Assembly: GCF_029867415.1 (NCBI RefSeq) | Contig: NW_026705333.1 | Coordinates: 62,001-126,000 of the forward strand | DNA from: Vicia villosa | Taxonomy: Eukaryota; Streptophyta; Magnoliopsida; Fabales; Fabaceae | DNA: 64,000 bases | Reading direction: 5' to 3' | Shown: piece after piece, positions 44,283 through 56,141 of the stretch | Layout of the letters: each line of letters opens with the position of its first letter | Numbering within the stretch: the first letter of the stretch is position 1 | Translations under genes and position numbers: made by a program | Notes under the pieces: generated by a model | The model's input: the letters and a program-made list of their open reading frames with translations, nothing else | What the model was told of the DNA's origin: nothing | The model's database searches: none

Positions 44283-47233
44283 TGTCATACCCCAAAATTT
44301 GCCCTCCATGTTCCATTCACAATGATTCAAGGTTCAAGATTCAATGCCAAAGCTTTGCTCAAACAACCCCCAAGATCCACAGTCAACCGATTCAAATCTG
44401 AAGGTCAACTGCAATCAAAGCATGATTCAAACTATGATCATTGATCAAACATCAAGTATAGAGGTGCATAACCATCATTTGATCAAAGATTGATCATGAT
44501 TCCATTAATAGAAACTCAGAGATGAACGAATACAAAAAGGTTCAAATTAGGGTTTCTTAGGAGAAAGTCAACCCAACTTTGACTGGGCATAACTTTCACA
44601 TGGAACATCAAAAATTCCCCACTCAAAGCCTATTTTGAAGGAAATTGGATTCCCTAAAACTTTGTCTCTCACAAGCCAGGGCTAGAAATGATTCATTTGA
44701 GAGATACAGTGCAAAAGATTACAGGTCATTTTCAAGCCTCCTTCAAAAGCAGTTTTTTCGCAGAGAGGATTTGGTCAAGATAAAAGCTCCAAATGAAAAA
44801 TATATTCCAAAGTGGCTTGTAGAGGACCTCTTGAGGTTTCCAAAAAGTCTTAGAAATCCCTCATAGCTGAAAAATTGAGTGAGATATGATCGATCAAAGT
44901 GGGGTAATTTTGAAGGCAAAATGTGGAAAAAGAATGTTCAAGTTGAGAAAACTTTGCAAATGGGCCTATGGTTTTTTGATGCAATCTTGGTCCACAAGAC
45001 ATTTTCCTAGCACAAAGTCATTTACCACGAAATTTAGCATTATATGTGATTTAATATGATTTTTTAATTTTTTAATTTTCATTTTTATGATTTTATTAAG
45101 TAAAAAAATCAAATATTATGTTAAAATATCTACATAGGCTAATTCCAACCACAATTATGATAAAAATACAATATATTTTCGTGGTATATTGATTGGGAAA
45201 GGATTAATAGAAGATTGGACAAATATGGAAAGATTTCATTCAAGTTTTAAATCAAATTTCCAAAAGATGCAAGATTGGATTCAAAAGGGTTTTGGTTGGT
45301 TTTTGGTGACCTAATTGATTCCCTATAAGTAGTTTATGCAAGGCAAAGGACTAGGGGACGAGTTTTTGGATCAGAGACGCAAGCACAAGAACAGAAAATA
45401 TTCAAGAAAACTCAGAATCGGTTTCAAGGATTTAAGGCATTTCAGAGAGATTTGAGCATTGCTATACCTCCCTTAGGGCTTTCTGAATCGATTGGGATCA
45501 TCACACGACTTCAGCAACCCCAGAATTACCTCCGATTGGCCAAGGTAAGTCACTCTAAAGTTTGGATCGATTAGCATCATGTACGCATATTCATGTTGTT
45601 TTGAGTGTGTATTTGGTTTTGTCTGACTGCCATGAACGTTTCTGGAATATTTAAAAGGTTCTCGTGTCTTCTAGCGTGATCGGCCATTGGAGGCCGATTG
45701 AAGCTCTTAGGTTTGAATTTAGGGCTTTCTCATAGGGGTAAAATTAGGGCTAAACAATAGCATGGATGGATTCGCAAGATGAGGACGAAGGGATCTCACA
45801 GGTCGCGAAGCATTTTTGTGCAAAGGAGTGCTATTCGCTATTTTTCTAGTTTGTGTTCGCTACGAAAATTCTCTAGCAAAACCGTAGCTAATTGTGCAGG
45901 TTTTTACAGGCCTGGTGGGGAAGATGATGAGCTGGCGTGATCTGGTTCGCCAGTTTTGAATTTCGCGCGCATGGCTTCCACTCAGTTATATTGTTTTTAT
46001 TTAATGATCGGAATGCGTATGTTAAACAAAGCGTGCGTTTGGTTGAACTGGCTGGGGCGAATTTGTGTGAGCAAAGGGACGAGGGTTCGATCCCTCGCTC
46101 CCACGTTATTTTTAACTACAAATCCTATTAGCTATCCCATGCGCTGACACCAAGGTGATCCACCATGCACCCTCAGATCTGGACCATAGAACTAGCAGCC
46201 ATATAGATCTAACGCCCAGAGTTTGGTCCTCATACCATGTACCATATTAACAACCATACTAAATCAAAATCCTAACAAACTAAAATAATTTTAATTAAAT
46301 ATTTGTTTTAATTAATTCTTTTAATATATTATTTATATATTAATAATTATTTTTATAAATAAAAATTAATATGTGATATTTATATTAAAATGCCAATTTG
46401 TTGTTCGTGCCGATTAAATCGATTAATCGCTATGGTCAACAATAGTTTTAATTAAAATGTTTATTTAATTAAAATACAAATGATTTCTATTTAGTTAAAT
46501 GGTTGCAACTATTTTATTAGTTGTGATGATTAACTTTCCTGTTTTCTAAATTCCAATTTGTTATTATTTGTAATCATGTTAACCGGTTATGAGGGGTAAC
46601 AATACAAAACAAAATGCATAAAAAATGATAAAATACAATAATCCATTATTAGTGATAATCGAATCAATTGATTTGAATTGGTAATGGTACAAAACCCCTA
46701 ATCTTTTGACTATGGTGATCAAACCTATTGATCATTGCGGTTAATTGTGCCAAATCAGGGTTGTACGCCCAGAACATCTAAAACAACTTCAAAACACTTT
46801 TCAAACATTTTTCAAACTTCAAACTCCAAATACAGATTTTTATCTACGATAGGCTATTCAAAGCCTTCAAACCTTCAAATCAAATTTCAAACCTTAAGGG
46901 CGTACAACCCGTCCCCCGAACTACGTTGACTCTGATTCTCCATAAGGAGATACGTAGGCACTTGGCAACAAGGTGAGTCCCCTTCCTCCATATTCTAATC
47001 TTGTTCAATTATTTGCCTTTACCCTATTAACTGTCTGCCATCTTTCTTTATAAACGTTACAAACCTTTATCTTTAAATGTTAGACTTTAGGAAAGGGTTG
47101 AGGGTGCCTAACACCTTCCCTCGACCTGAATATAGTATCTTACCCTGATCTCTTAACTGCGCGAGGTTTCCTATTCGCCTTGGTAGAATAGGTGGCGACT
47201 CTAAAAGCTAAATTTTTAGGGCAGGTTGCTACA
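44283..47233 (+). repeat. 5' LTR of the Ogre-type element
   Basis: It starts TGTCATACCCCAAAATTTGC and ends GGCAGGTTGCTACA. It contains a T-arm-like hairpin at 46080-46097. The end region carries GAGGGTGCCTAACACCTTCC and GGTGGCGAC words shared with the solo LTRs and with the Tat-type LTR at 60368. Open frames (for example 44645-44866, 45937-46131, 46735-46929) recur in the 3' LTR and lack domains. Confidence 0.9.
46080..46097 (+). other. tRNA T-arm-like hairpin in the Ogre-type LTR
   Basis: CGAGGGTTCGATCCCTCG forms a 5-6-bp stem around a GGTTCGATCCC B-box-like core. It is preceded by AACTGGCTGGGGCGAA about 35 nt upstream, which resembles an A-box. It is identical in the 3' LTR at 54988-55005. 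A comparable hairpin lies at 18130-18148 in a diverged solo LTR. Confidence 0.5.
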
Positions 47234-47235
47234 GC

Positions 47236-47253
47236 TGGCGACTCTGCTGGGGA
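47236..47253 (+). other. Primer-binding site, Ogre (tRNA-Arg) type
   Basis: TGGCGACTCTGCTGGGGA begins two bases after the LTR end. This is the PBS form known from Ogre/Tat elements and assigned to tRNA-Arg. Confidence 0.8.
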
Positions 47254-48140
47254 AAACTATAATGGTGATTACTATGCTCCTATAGGTTTTAGGTTTTGGC
47301 AGGGTTTAGGTTTGGCAGCTTTTTAGGGTTTGGCTAACGCGCCTTTTTCAGGGTTTATAATTATTTTTTTTATTTCTTATTTTTTTTTAAAAATTGTTTA
47401 TTTGTTTATTTTTGTCTAAAAATATCTAATTATTTATATATGTTTATATTTAACTGTCTATGTGAATATATTTATATTTTTATTAACTATTACATTTTTA
47501 TATACTGCTGGATATATTATGTAGTGTTAAAACCTTAAGTGTGGGGGTTAACTTTGAGACCAAAAGGGGACATGAATCGCCTTACGAGTCTCACTGATAA
47601 CTCCACTCGGAGTGGGTTAGGTATTTGGAAAGGTCCGAAACGAAGCTTGACTTTGTGGAGGGCTGGACTGGATACTTAGCTGATCTCTCCGGGAACCTAC
47701 CCCAAAAATTCGAACCTCATGGATAAAATGAGTTGTTCCAAAATCCGAAGAGACGAAAAAGTCTCGGAGGCTACGAACGACCCCATGAGACCTTCTAGAA
47801 CCCCCCTATAAAAGGTTGGCTCCCAAGAGCCGCTACGTCGAACCTATGAACTTATGTGATTATGTGCTATATGTGTATATATATATATATGTATGTGTTG
47901 ATCATTTTTCTATTATTTCTTTTTCCATTCATCATACGTCAGGGGCATTCTTGCATCATATTTTATTCAAAAAAAAAAAAGAAAGAAAAAGGGATATCAT
48001 ACATATCATGCATGGCATGCACATCATTTTCATGGCATTAAGAGAAGATTTCTCTTCTATCTCCAGAGCAAGGAACCATTGGGAAGGATAATCTAACATC
48101 CCGTTCATATTATCAAATAAGGTTTCAGCAGAAGAAATCA
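47254..48140 (+). other. 5' untranslated leader of the Ogre-type element
   Basis: No gene is recognised. A T-rich stretch (about 47360-47520), a block around 47570-47815 with GGGGACATGAATCGCC and AACCCCCCTATAAAAGG, and an (AT)n/A-run segment lie before the gag ATG. Short frames at 47816-48091 are not supported. Confidence 0.5.
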
Positions 48141-49658
48141 ATGGATCAACTGGAACAGAATCAAGCCGCCCTTCGTGAGGAAGTAGATCAACTAAAGGTT
48201 AGCGTGGAAGAGGTTAAAGGAGGTATGGCTCAGATGCTAGAATTCATGAAGGCCCTCCTAGACAAACAAGACAAAGCAAAAGAGGTTCAGTCTGGGGATA
48301 CCCTGGTTCAGGATGAGATCCCTAATGACGAAAACCCGCTGCTAGGGTTTGTTTCAGGCTTTGGCCCAGCTAAGGACAAACCTCAGGCCCGATCTGTCAG
48401 GAGAGCTATCCATTTCCAAGAGAAAGGAGAGACCTCCCAAGAAGGATTTGTCCCCACTCTACAAACGAAAGGGACAACCCGCACAGTGCGCATTCCTGCT
48501 AGCAATGTCCCTAAGGACGATGATTACCTGGATCTACAATACGGAGTGCAAGAGGTGGACAACTCAGACCAAGTACCTCAGACACAACAGTCTATTCCTA
48601 ACTCTAGGGAAGACTCCAAGGGTAGTGAACAAATCAAGGCGCTAGAAGAGAGACTAAAAGTGGTAGAAGGATACGATGTCTTTGACGTGAATACCTTCGA
48701 AATGAGTTTGGTCTCAGACTTGACTATCCCACACAAATTCAAGATTCCCGACTTCGAGAAATACAAAGGGCTCACGTGCCCGAGGAATCACTTGCGCATG
48801 TATGTGCGAAAAATGGCTGCTTATGCTCACGATCAAAAACTGATGATACACTTCTTTCAAGAAAGTTTAAGCGGAGCATCTATTGACTGGTATATGCAAC
48901 TGGAGAAATCCTATATCAGAAGCTAGAATGATGTAGCTAACACATTTTTGAAGCAATACAAGTACAACTTGGACATGGCACCCAATCGAATGCAATTACA
49001 AAATATGTCACAGAAGAAGGATGAATCATTCAAGGAGTATGCCCAAAGATGGAGGGAAATGGCTTCTCGAGTTCAACCTCCTCTAAATGAAAAAGAACTG
49101 GTGGACATATTTATGAGCACCTTGCAAGGACCATACTACGACAAGATGGTCGGAAGCATATCTTCAGGGTTCTCGGACCTGGTAGTCATTGGTGAGAGAA
49201 TTGAAAATGGAATCAAGAATGGGAAGATACAAGGGGCACCCTCAGGTTCCTACCCTCCAAAGAAGTCATATGACGCAAAGAAGGAATCCAACATTGTGGG
49301 GGCAGTCATGGGTGTTCAGACTCCAGTATCACAACAAAGGGATCAGCAAAAGCAACAGGCTAGCCAGCGAACCGGGAGGTCCAAGCCGAAACGATCGTTC
49401 ACTCCGTTGTACATGCCATTGGCTCAAGCTTTGCAACGTCTGCTCAGTCAGAACTTGGTAACTCTGCTGCCTCCATACTCAGCTCCGGCTAACCCCGCTC
49501 CCGGGTACAAGCATCATGCTAGGTGCGCTTATCATTCAGATAGTCCTGGTCATGATATAGAGGATTGTGGTCCATTAAAGCACAAGATCCAAGATTTGAT
49601 TGAAGAAGGGCTCATTGAGTTCGAAGATCCTAGCAAGTCTAACACCATAGGTGGCTAG
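48141..49658 (+). pseudogene. Ogre/Tat-type Gag, one nonsense codon
   Basis: The frame starts MDQLEQNQAALREEVDQLKV, an N-terminal coiled coil. The Gag core has FKIPDFEKYKGLTCPRNHLR, LSGASIDWYMQL, then a TAG at 48924-48926. After the stop, in the same frame, come FLKQYKYNLDMAPNR, SFKEYAQRWREMASRVQPPL, FMSTLQGPYYDKMVG and the C-terminal cysteine/histidine motif CAYHSDSPGHDIEDC. The frame ends at 49656-49658. Gag forms particles that package the RNA. Because LTRs show a very recent insertion, either the stop arose at once after insertion or Gag was supplied by a relative. Confidence 0.8.
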
Positions 49659-52334
49659 AAGGAGGATTTCTTAAATCATTAGTTTTGTTTCCATTCGCAA
49701 TTTCTTTCCGTTTGTTTAAACATTAGTCTTATGACATATGCTATGTACTTTTCAAAAATCATTAATGCATTGCTTACGTTTGTCTTGATTCATCCCTAGT
49801 GTTCTCACTATATTTAAAACTGTGTTTTTACTTGGTTTTATTTCTTTGTGATATTCAACTCTCGTTAAAGTCGTACACCTTTTGAGGGAGAATGACGAAA
49901 ACGATACCACAATTACATACATTATGCTTTCAAACATACCGTGTTGACGATGTACAGGCATTGTTTCAATTCCCAAATAATGGAGATATAAGGATGTTAA
50001 TCCCTTGTCAACCCCTTCGAGCTTAAAGAAGTAGGAGTTTTCCTTCATATAAAATAAAACCCTTAATACATAACCTGGGGTAGGGTAGTTGCTCAGTTAA
50101 CTTAATTATTCCAAGTTGTTCCTTTGAACATAATCACCGATGGTTCCCCGTCATCATTAAGTCCGGCAGTCAACATCCGCAAAAGAAAAAAGAAAAAGCA
50201 TTACAAGAGCCTACTAAGTCAAAACCTATTAAGGAGACTTAGGCAAAATTGGGGCATCCCGCTGACTGTAGTTTTAAAACAAACAGTTCAGAAAAAGTTA
50301 GGGATAACAAAGCCGAAAAAAGGTTACTATGTATCTTCGACAAAAGGAAAGATATTACAAAAAAGGAGGATGACTGCCTTTGCAAAATAAACTTCTGGTT
50401 TTTGAACCATCAAAAATATCAATATTCCCAAAGTCTTTTTGAAGACTAAATGCATAGTCAACTGAGCATAGGACTGGAGAACATCACGAAGATGGGGATG
50501 GGTACAAATAAACTTTGAGCCTCTATCTTTTGTTTCTTTAAACCGTGAACCAGGCCACGTTACAACCCTTAAAAGTCCTAACTGAAACATGGTTAGTTCG
50601 AAAGCATGCTGTTACCAAAGGTATCCCGACTCCTTAAGGTCTACTACAACTCTTGAGTTGATATCACTTTCTTACCAAAAAATTCGTTTTACTCAAAAAA
50701 TGTTTTCAAACTTTCAAGACAGACGTATGCATTTGCATTTCATTATAAAGTACACTTGTCTATATAGATTTAAATGTTAACATCAGGGAGAAGTTGCATG
50801 GGGCATGGCTAATGGCTAAAAATCCTACTGACTGATGAAGTAGCTTTTAAAAGCTTGTCAAAAAAAAAGACACATCTCTTACGCATGACTGGGATGGCTA
50901 ATGTGTACACATGGCATAACTCGTCATTATCCCATTTACATGGGGCAAACAAATCAAGATCCATAGAATCTCTCAAAGATGTTGGATAGCCCATGGGGCA
51001 AGTCCATTACCTGGGGGCATGTTGCAAAGGTCACTCAGTATCAGATGGTGTCAATACCACTCTCATATCCTTTCCAGGAACCTTTATAGGATATTTCTCA
51101 ATCTGTCCAAGACATGTTCAAATACTTTTTACCCTTTCCAGGAGCCTTTTTCAGACAGTCTTTTACAGACCCACCTTCTCATCCTTTCTATTTTTAAACC
51201 CTTTCAGACAGTCTTCTCTAAGACATATTCCTTTCTACGAACCTTTTCTAGGTAGTCTTCTGTAAGACATCTCTCAACTTTTTTAGTTAGTCTTTTAAGA
51301 CATATTCAAACTTCTCTTACGCTTTCAAAAACCTTGTCAAACTTTGTTTAAAGTACTGAGTCTTCTCTAAGACAGGTCACCATCCTTTCTAGGGTGATCT
51401 TCTTCCAGATATCTTTTCCTAAGTTTTGTTTAAAACGCCACAAAAAAAAAAACAGTCTTTATCCTCTATAGGAATATTTTGACCCTCTGCACAAACACAT
51501 CCCTTTGAGCTTTGTTTAAAGCGCGATCTTATTTAAGACAATCTCCCATTTCTTTCCAAGGACCTCTTCAGGTAGTCTTATAGAAGGCATCATCTCATCC
51601 TAAGTACTCAGCAAATCATTGTCCGTCAGGATAACGCATGACTCATTCTGAAAAGCATCTGCTTCACACTCAAATCAACACTTAGCATCAAGGAGACCTC
51701 AAAATTGGTCTAATCAAAGACGATCATTCCTGATAAAGACTCTTGAATGGGGAAACCACATCCAGAGGGTTTTCCTAAAACAGGGGCATACAACCAAGGA
51801 TCCTATTGACTAGGGGCATATCTTTCAAAAAAAAAATCAAACACTGGGGCAATGCATATCAGGCAAGACATGGTGAAACTCGAGTTCCCTCTAAAGGTCC
51901 CTCCTTCATATTAAGGGGCACGTCTCTCAAAATTTCTGATAATCGGGGAGTCACACTAGTATCATACAAGGAGCATTGTTGCATAATTGATCTTCCCAGG
52001 CCTGTACTATTTACATCCCGCAGTGTGGGATTGGCATACATGCATAATTCTCATTTACTTTGAGAACCTCATTACATGACACATGCATCATAACATTGCA
52101 TAAAACTAACGCTGCCTTTTCAGGTCATTTCATAATCGAAAAGGATGTTATCATCCAATTACAGTGCAAATACGATCGTATCAACGATTCAATCTTAACA
52201 GATACAATTCCAATACCTCATTCCAAGTTTTTCTTCAAAGACAATCCAGAAGCAATCAAAGAATTTCTTACCTCTCCGGGTAGTCTTGTCCAAGACAATT
52301 ATCCTAACCTTTCCAAGCAGTCTTGTGTAAGACG
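49659..52334 (+). other. Long non-coding 3' region of the Ogre-type element
   Basis: Where pol would be expected there is no recognisable domain in any frame. Scattered GGGGCAT words (about 50796, 50999, 51780-51850) and increasingly regular CCTTTCNAGGNAGTCTTNTNTAAGAC units from about 51060 show decayed repeats leading into the clear array at 52335. Confidence 0.6.
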
Positions 52335-52705
52335 TATCCTGACCTTTCTAGGCAGTTTTGTTTAAAATATCTCGCATCCTCTATAGGAACCTTTCTAGGT
52401 AGTTTTTTTTAAAACGCTTTCATATCCTTTATAGGAACCTTTCGAGGTAGTTTTGTTTAAAAAACGTTTCATATCCTTTATAGGAATCTTTTTAGATAGT
52501 TTTGTTTAAAACGTGCCATATCCTTTATAGGAATCTTTTTAGATAGTTTTGTTTAAAACGTTTCATGTCCTTTGTAGGAACCTTTCTAGGAAGTTTTGTT
52601 TAAAACATACCGTTCTCTTTATAGGAACCTCTCTAGGTAATCTTGTTTAAGATATCTCGTATCCTATCCAGGAGCCTTTCTAAGTGAGTCTTGTGTAAGA
52701 TGTAT
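52335..52705 (+). repeat. Tandem repeat, about 8 units of about 47 bp
   Basis: Units run TCCTTTATAGGAACCTTTCT then AGGTAGTTTTGTTTAAAACG with a short variable tail. Two central units are nearly identical. Diverged versions extend upstream to about 51060 and downstream to about 53050. The location between coding region and PPT is the hypervariable 3' region of Tat/Ogre elements, known to seed satellites. Confidence 0.8.
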
Positions 52706-53177
52706 TACATCCATTCAAAAAAAAAAACCTTTTCAGGTAGCCTGCTCCGAGACATTCTTGTTTTAAGTACCTTTGGAGGTAGTCTTATTCGAGACATTCC
52801 TGTTCTAAGAACCTTTTCAGGTAATCTTTTTCAAAAAACAATTTGGCATCCTTTTCAGTCTTCTTTAAGATCTTCTACGAACCTTTCTGGGTGGTCTTCT
52901 CTAAGACATTCATTGTCCTCTCCAAGAACCTCTTTAGGTAGTCTTTGCAAAACACTTCCAGCCTCTTCAGGTAGTCTTCTTCAAGACAAATTTCCGTATC
53001 CATTCCAGAAACCTCTTCAGGTAGTCTTATGTAAGACATTACTTTATATATCTTCAGATACAATCAAATGGGTGGCATCTATAAGCCCATCTCCCACAGA
53101 GCTCCTTCTCCACGCAAGCAAATTTTAGGGCATTTCAGTGTCCAATCATCTTCTACCTCTTCAGGTTCAAGAAGATT

Positions 53178-53190
53178 GAACAGGGGCAGC
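53178..53190 (+). other. Polypurine tract of the Ogre-type element
   Basis: GAACAGGGGCAGC lies immediately upstream of the 3' LTR start TGTCATACCCC. The tract is short and interrupted, as is common in Tat elements. Confidence 0.65.
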
Positions 53191-56141
53191 TGTCATACCC
53201 CAAAATTTGCCCTCCATGTTCCATTCACAATGATTCAAGGTTCAAGATTCAATGCCAAAGCTTTGCTCAAACAACCCCCAAGATCCACAGTCAACCGATT
53301 CAAATCTGAAGGTCAACTGCAATCAAAGCATGATTCAAACTATGATCATTGATCAAACATCAAGTATAGAGGTGCATAACCATCATTTGATCAAAGATTG
53401 ATCATGATTCCATTAATAGAAACTCAGAGATGAACGAATACAAAAAGGTTCAAATTAGGGTTTCTTAGGAGAAAGTCAACCCAACTTTGACTGGGCATAA
53501 CTTTCACATGGAACATCAAAAATTCCCCACTCAAAGCCTATTTTGAAGGAAATTGGATTCCCTAAAACTTTGTCTCTCACAAGCCAGGGCTAGAAATGAT
53601 TCATTTGAGAGATACAGTGCAAAAGATTACAGGTCATTTTCAAGCCTCCTTCAAAAGCAGTTTTTTCGCAGAGAGGATTTGGTCAAGATAAAAGCTCCAA
53701 ATGAAAAATATATTCCAAAGTGGCTTGTAGAGGACCTCTTGAGGTTTCCAAAAAGTCTTAGAAATCCCTCATAGCTGAAAAATTGAGTGAGATATGATCG
53801 ATCAAAGTGGGGTAATTTTGAAGGCAAAATGTGGAAAAAGAATGTTCAAATTGAGAAAACTTTGCAAATGGGCCTATGGTTTTTTGATGCAATCTTGGTC
53901 CACAAGACATTTGCCTAGCACAAAGTCATTTACCACGAAATTTAGCATTATATGTGATTTAATATGATTTTTTAATTTTTTTATTTTCATTTTTATGATT
54001 TAATTAAGTAAAAAAATCAAATATTATGTTAAAATATCTACATAGGCTAATTCCAATCACAATTATGATAAAAATACAATATATTTTCGTGGTATATTGA
54101 TTGGGAAAGGATTAATAGAAGATTGGACAAATATGGAAAGATTTCATTCAAGTTTTAAATCAAATTTCCAAAAGATGCAAGATTGGATTCAAAAGGGTTT
54201 TGGTTGGTTTTTGGTGACCTAATTGATTCCCTATAAGTAGTTTATGCAAGGCAAAGGACTAGGGGACGAGTTTTTGGATCAGAGACGCAAGCACAAGAAC
54301 AGAAAATATTCAAGAAAACTCAGAATCGGTTTCAAGGATTTAAGGCATTTCAGAGAGATTTGAGCATTGCTATACCTCCCTTAGGGCTTTCTGAATCGAT
54401 TGGGATCATCACACGACTTCAGCAACCCCAGAATTACCTCCGATTGGCCAAGGTAAGTCACTCTAAAGTTTGGATCGATTAGCATCATGTACGCATATTC
54501 ATGTTGTTTTGAGTGTGTATTTGGTTTTGTCTGACTGCCATGAACGTTTCTGGAATATTTAAAAGGTTCTCGTGTCTTCTAGCGTGATCGGCCATTGGAG
54601 GCCGATTGAAGCTCTTAGGTTTGAATTTAGGGCTTTCTCATAGGGGTAAAATTAGGGCTAAACAATAGCATGGATGGATTCGCAAGATGAGGACGAAGGG
54701 ATCTCACAGGTCGCGAAGCATTTTTGTGCAAAGGAGTGCTATTCGCTATTTTTCTAGTTTGTGTTCGCTACGAAAATTCTCTAGCAAAACCGTAGCTAAT
54801 TGTGCAGGTTTTTACAGGCCTGGTGGGGAAGATGATGAGCTGGCGTGATCTGGTTCGCCAGTTTTGAATTTCGCGCGCATGGCTTCCACTCAGTTATATT
54901 GTTTTTATTTAATGATCGGAATGCGTATGTTAAACAAAGCGTGAGTTTGGTTGAACTGGCTGGGGCGAATTTGTGTGAGCAAAGGGACGAGGGTTCGATC
55001 CCTCGCTCCCACGTTATTTTTAACTACAAATCCTATTAGCTATCCCATGCGCTGACACCAAGGTGATCCACCATGCACCCTCAGATCTGGACCATAGAAC
55101 TAGCAGCCATATAGATCTAACGCCCAGAGTTTGGTCCTCATACCATGTACCATATTAACAACCATACTAAATCAAAATCCTAACAAACTAAAATAATTTT
55201 AATTAAATATTTGTTTTAATTAATTCTTTTAATATATTATTTATATATTAATAATTATTTTTATAAATAAAAATTAATATGTGATATTTATATTAAAATG
55301 CCAATTTGTTGTTCGTGCCGATTAAATCGATTAATCGCTATGGTCAACAATAGTTTTAATTAAAATGTTTATTTAATTAAAATACAAATGATTTCTATTT
55401 AGTTAAATGGTTGCAACTATTTTATTAGTTGTGATGATTAACTTTCCTGTTTTCTAAATTCCAATTTGTTATTATTTGTAATCATGTTAACCGGTTATGA
55501 GGGGTAACAATACAAAACAAAATGCATAAAAAATGATAAAATACAATAATCCATTATTAGTGATAATCGAATCAATTGATTTGAATTGGTAATGGTACAA
55601 AACCCCTAATCTTTTGACTATGGTGATCAAACCTATTGATCATTGCGGTTAATTGTGCCAAATCAGGGTTGTACGCCCAGAACATCTAAAACAACTTCAA
55701 AACACTTTTCAAACATTTTTCAAACTTCAAACTCCAAATACAGATTTTTATCTACGATAGGCTATTCAAAGCCTTCAAACCTTCAAATCAAATTTCAAAC
55801 CTTAAGGGCGTACAACCCGTCCCCCGAACTACGTTGACTCTGATTCTCCATAAGGAGATACGTAGGCACTTGGCAACAAGGCGAGTCCCCTTCCTCCATA
55901 TTCTAATCTTGTTCAATTATCTGCCTTTACCCTATTAACTGTCTTCCATCTTTCTTTATAAACCTTACAAACCTTTATCTTTAAATGTTAGCCTTTAGGA
56001 AAGGGTTGAGGGTGCCTAACACCTTCCCTCGACCTGAATATAGTATCTTACCCTGATCTCTTAACTGCGCGTGGTTTCCTATTCGCCTTGGTAGAATAGG
56101 TGGCGACTCTAAAAGCTAAATTTTTAGGGCAGGTTGCTACA
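53191..56141 (+). repeat. 3' LTR of the Ogre-type element
   Basis: It has the same length as the 5' LTR with about a dozen substitutions seen by eye and no indels. About half of them fall in the last 250 bp. Confidence 0.9.

Larger units (their letters stand above)
44283..56141 (+). mobile_element. Young non-autonomous Ogre/Tat-type LTR retrotransposon (gag only)
   Basis: The 11,859-bp element has two 2951-bp LTRs and a perfect duplication AGTGG (44278-44282 and 56142-56146). It has an Ogre-type tRNA-Arg PBS and a PPT. Only gag is recognisable inside; protease, RT, RNase H and integrase are absent. By eye the LTRs differ at about 12 positions (about 0.4%), making it the youngest datable insertion here. 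Gag carries an in-frame TAG. A long 3' region holds tandem 47-bp repeats. It lies within the LINE endonuclease. Confidence 0.9.

Noticed and set aside
44645..44866. 73-aa ORF repeated exactly at 53553-53774
   Set aside because: Repeated only because it lies in both LTRs; no domain or codon bias.
46080..46108. tRNA gene
   Set aside because: Only a T-arm-like hairpin and a weak A-box are visible; no anticodon arm, acceptor stem or terminator.
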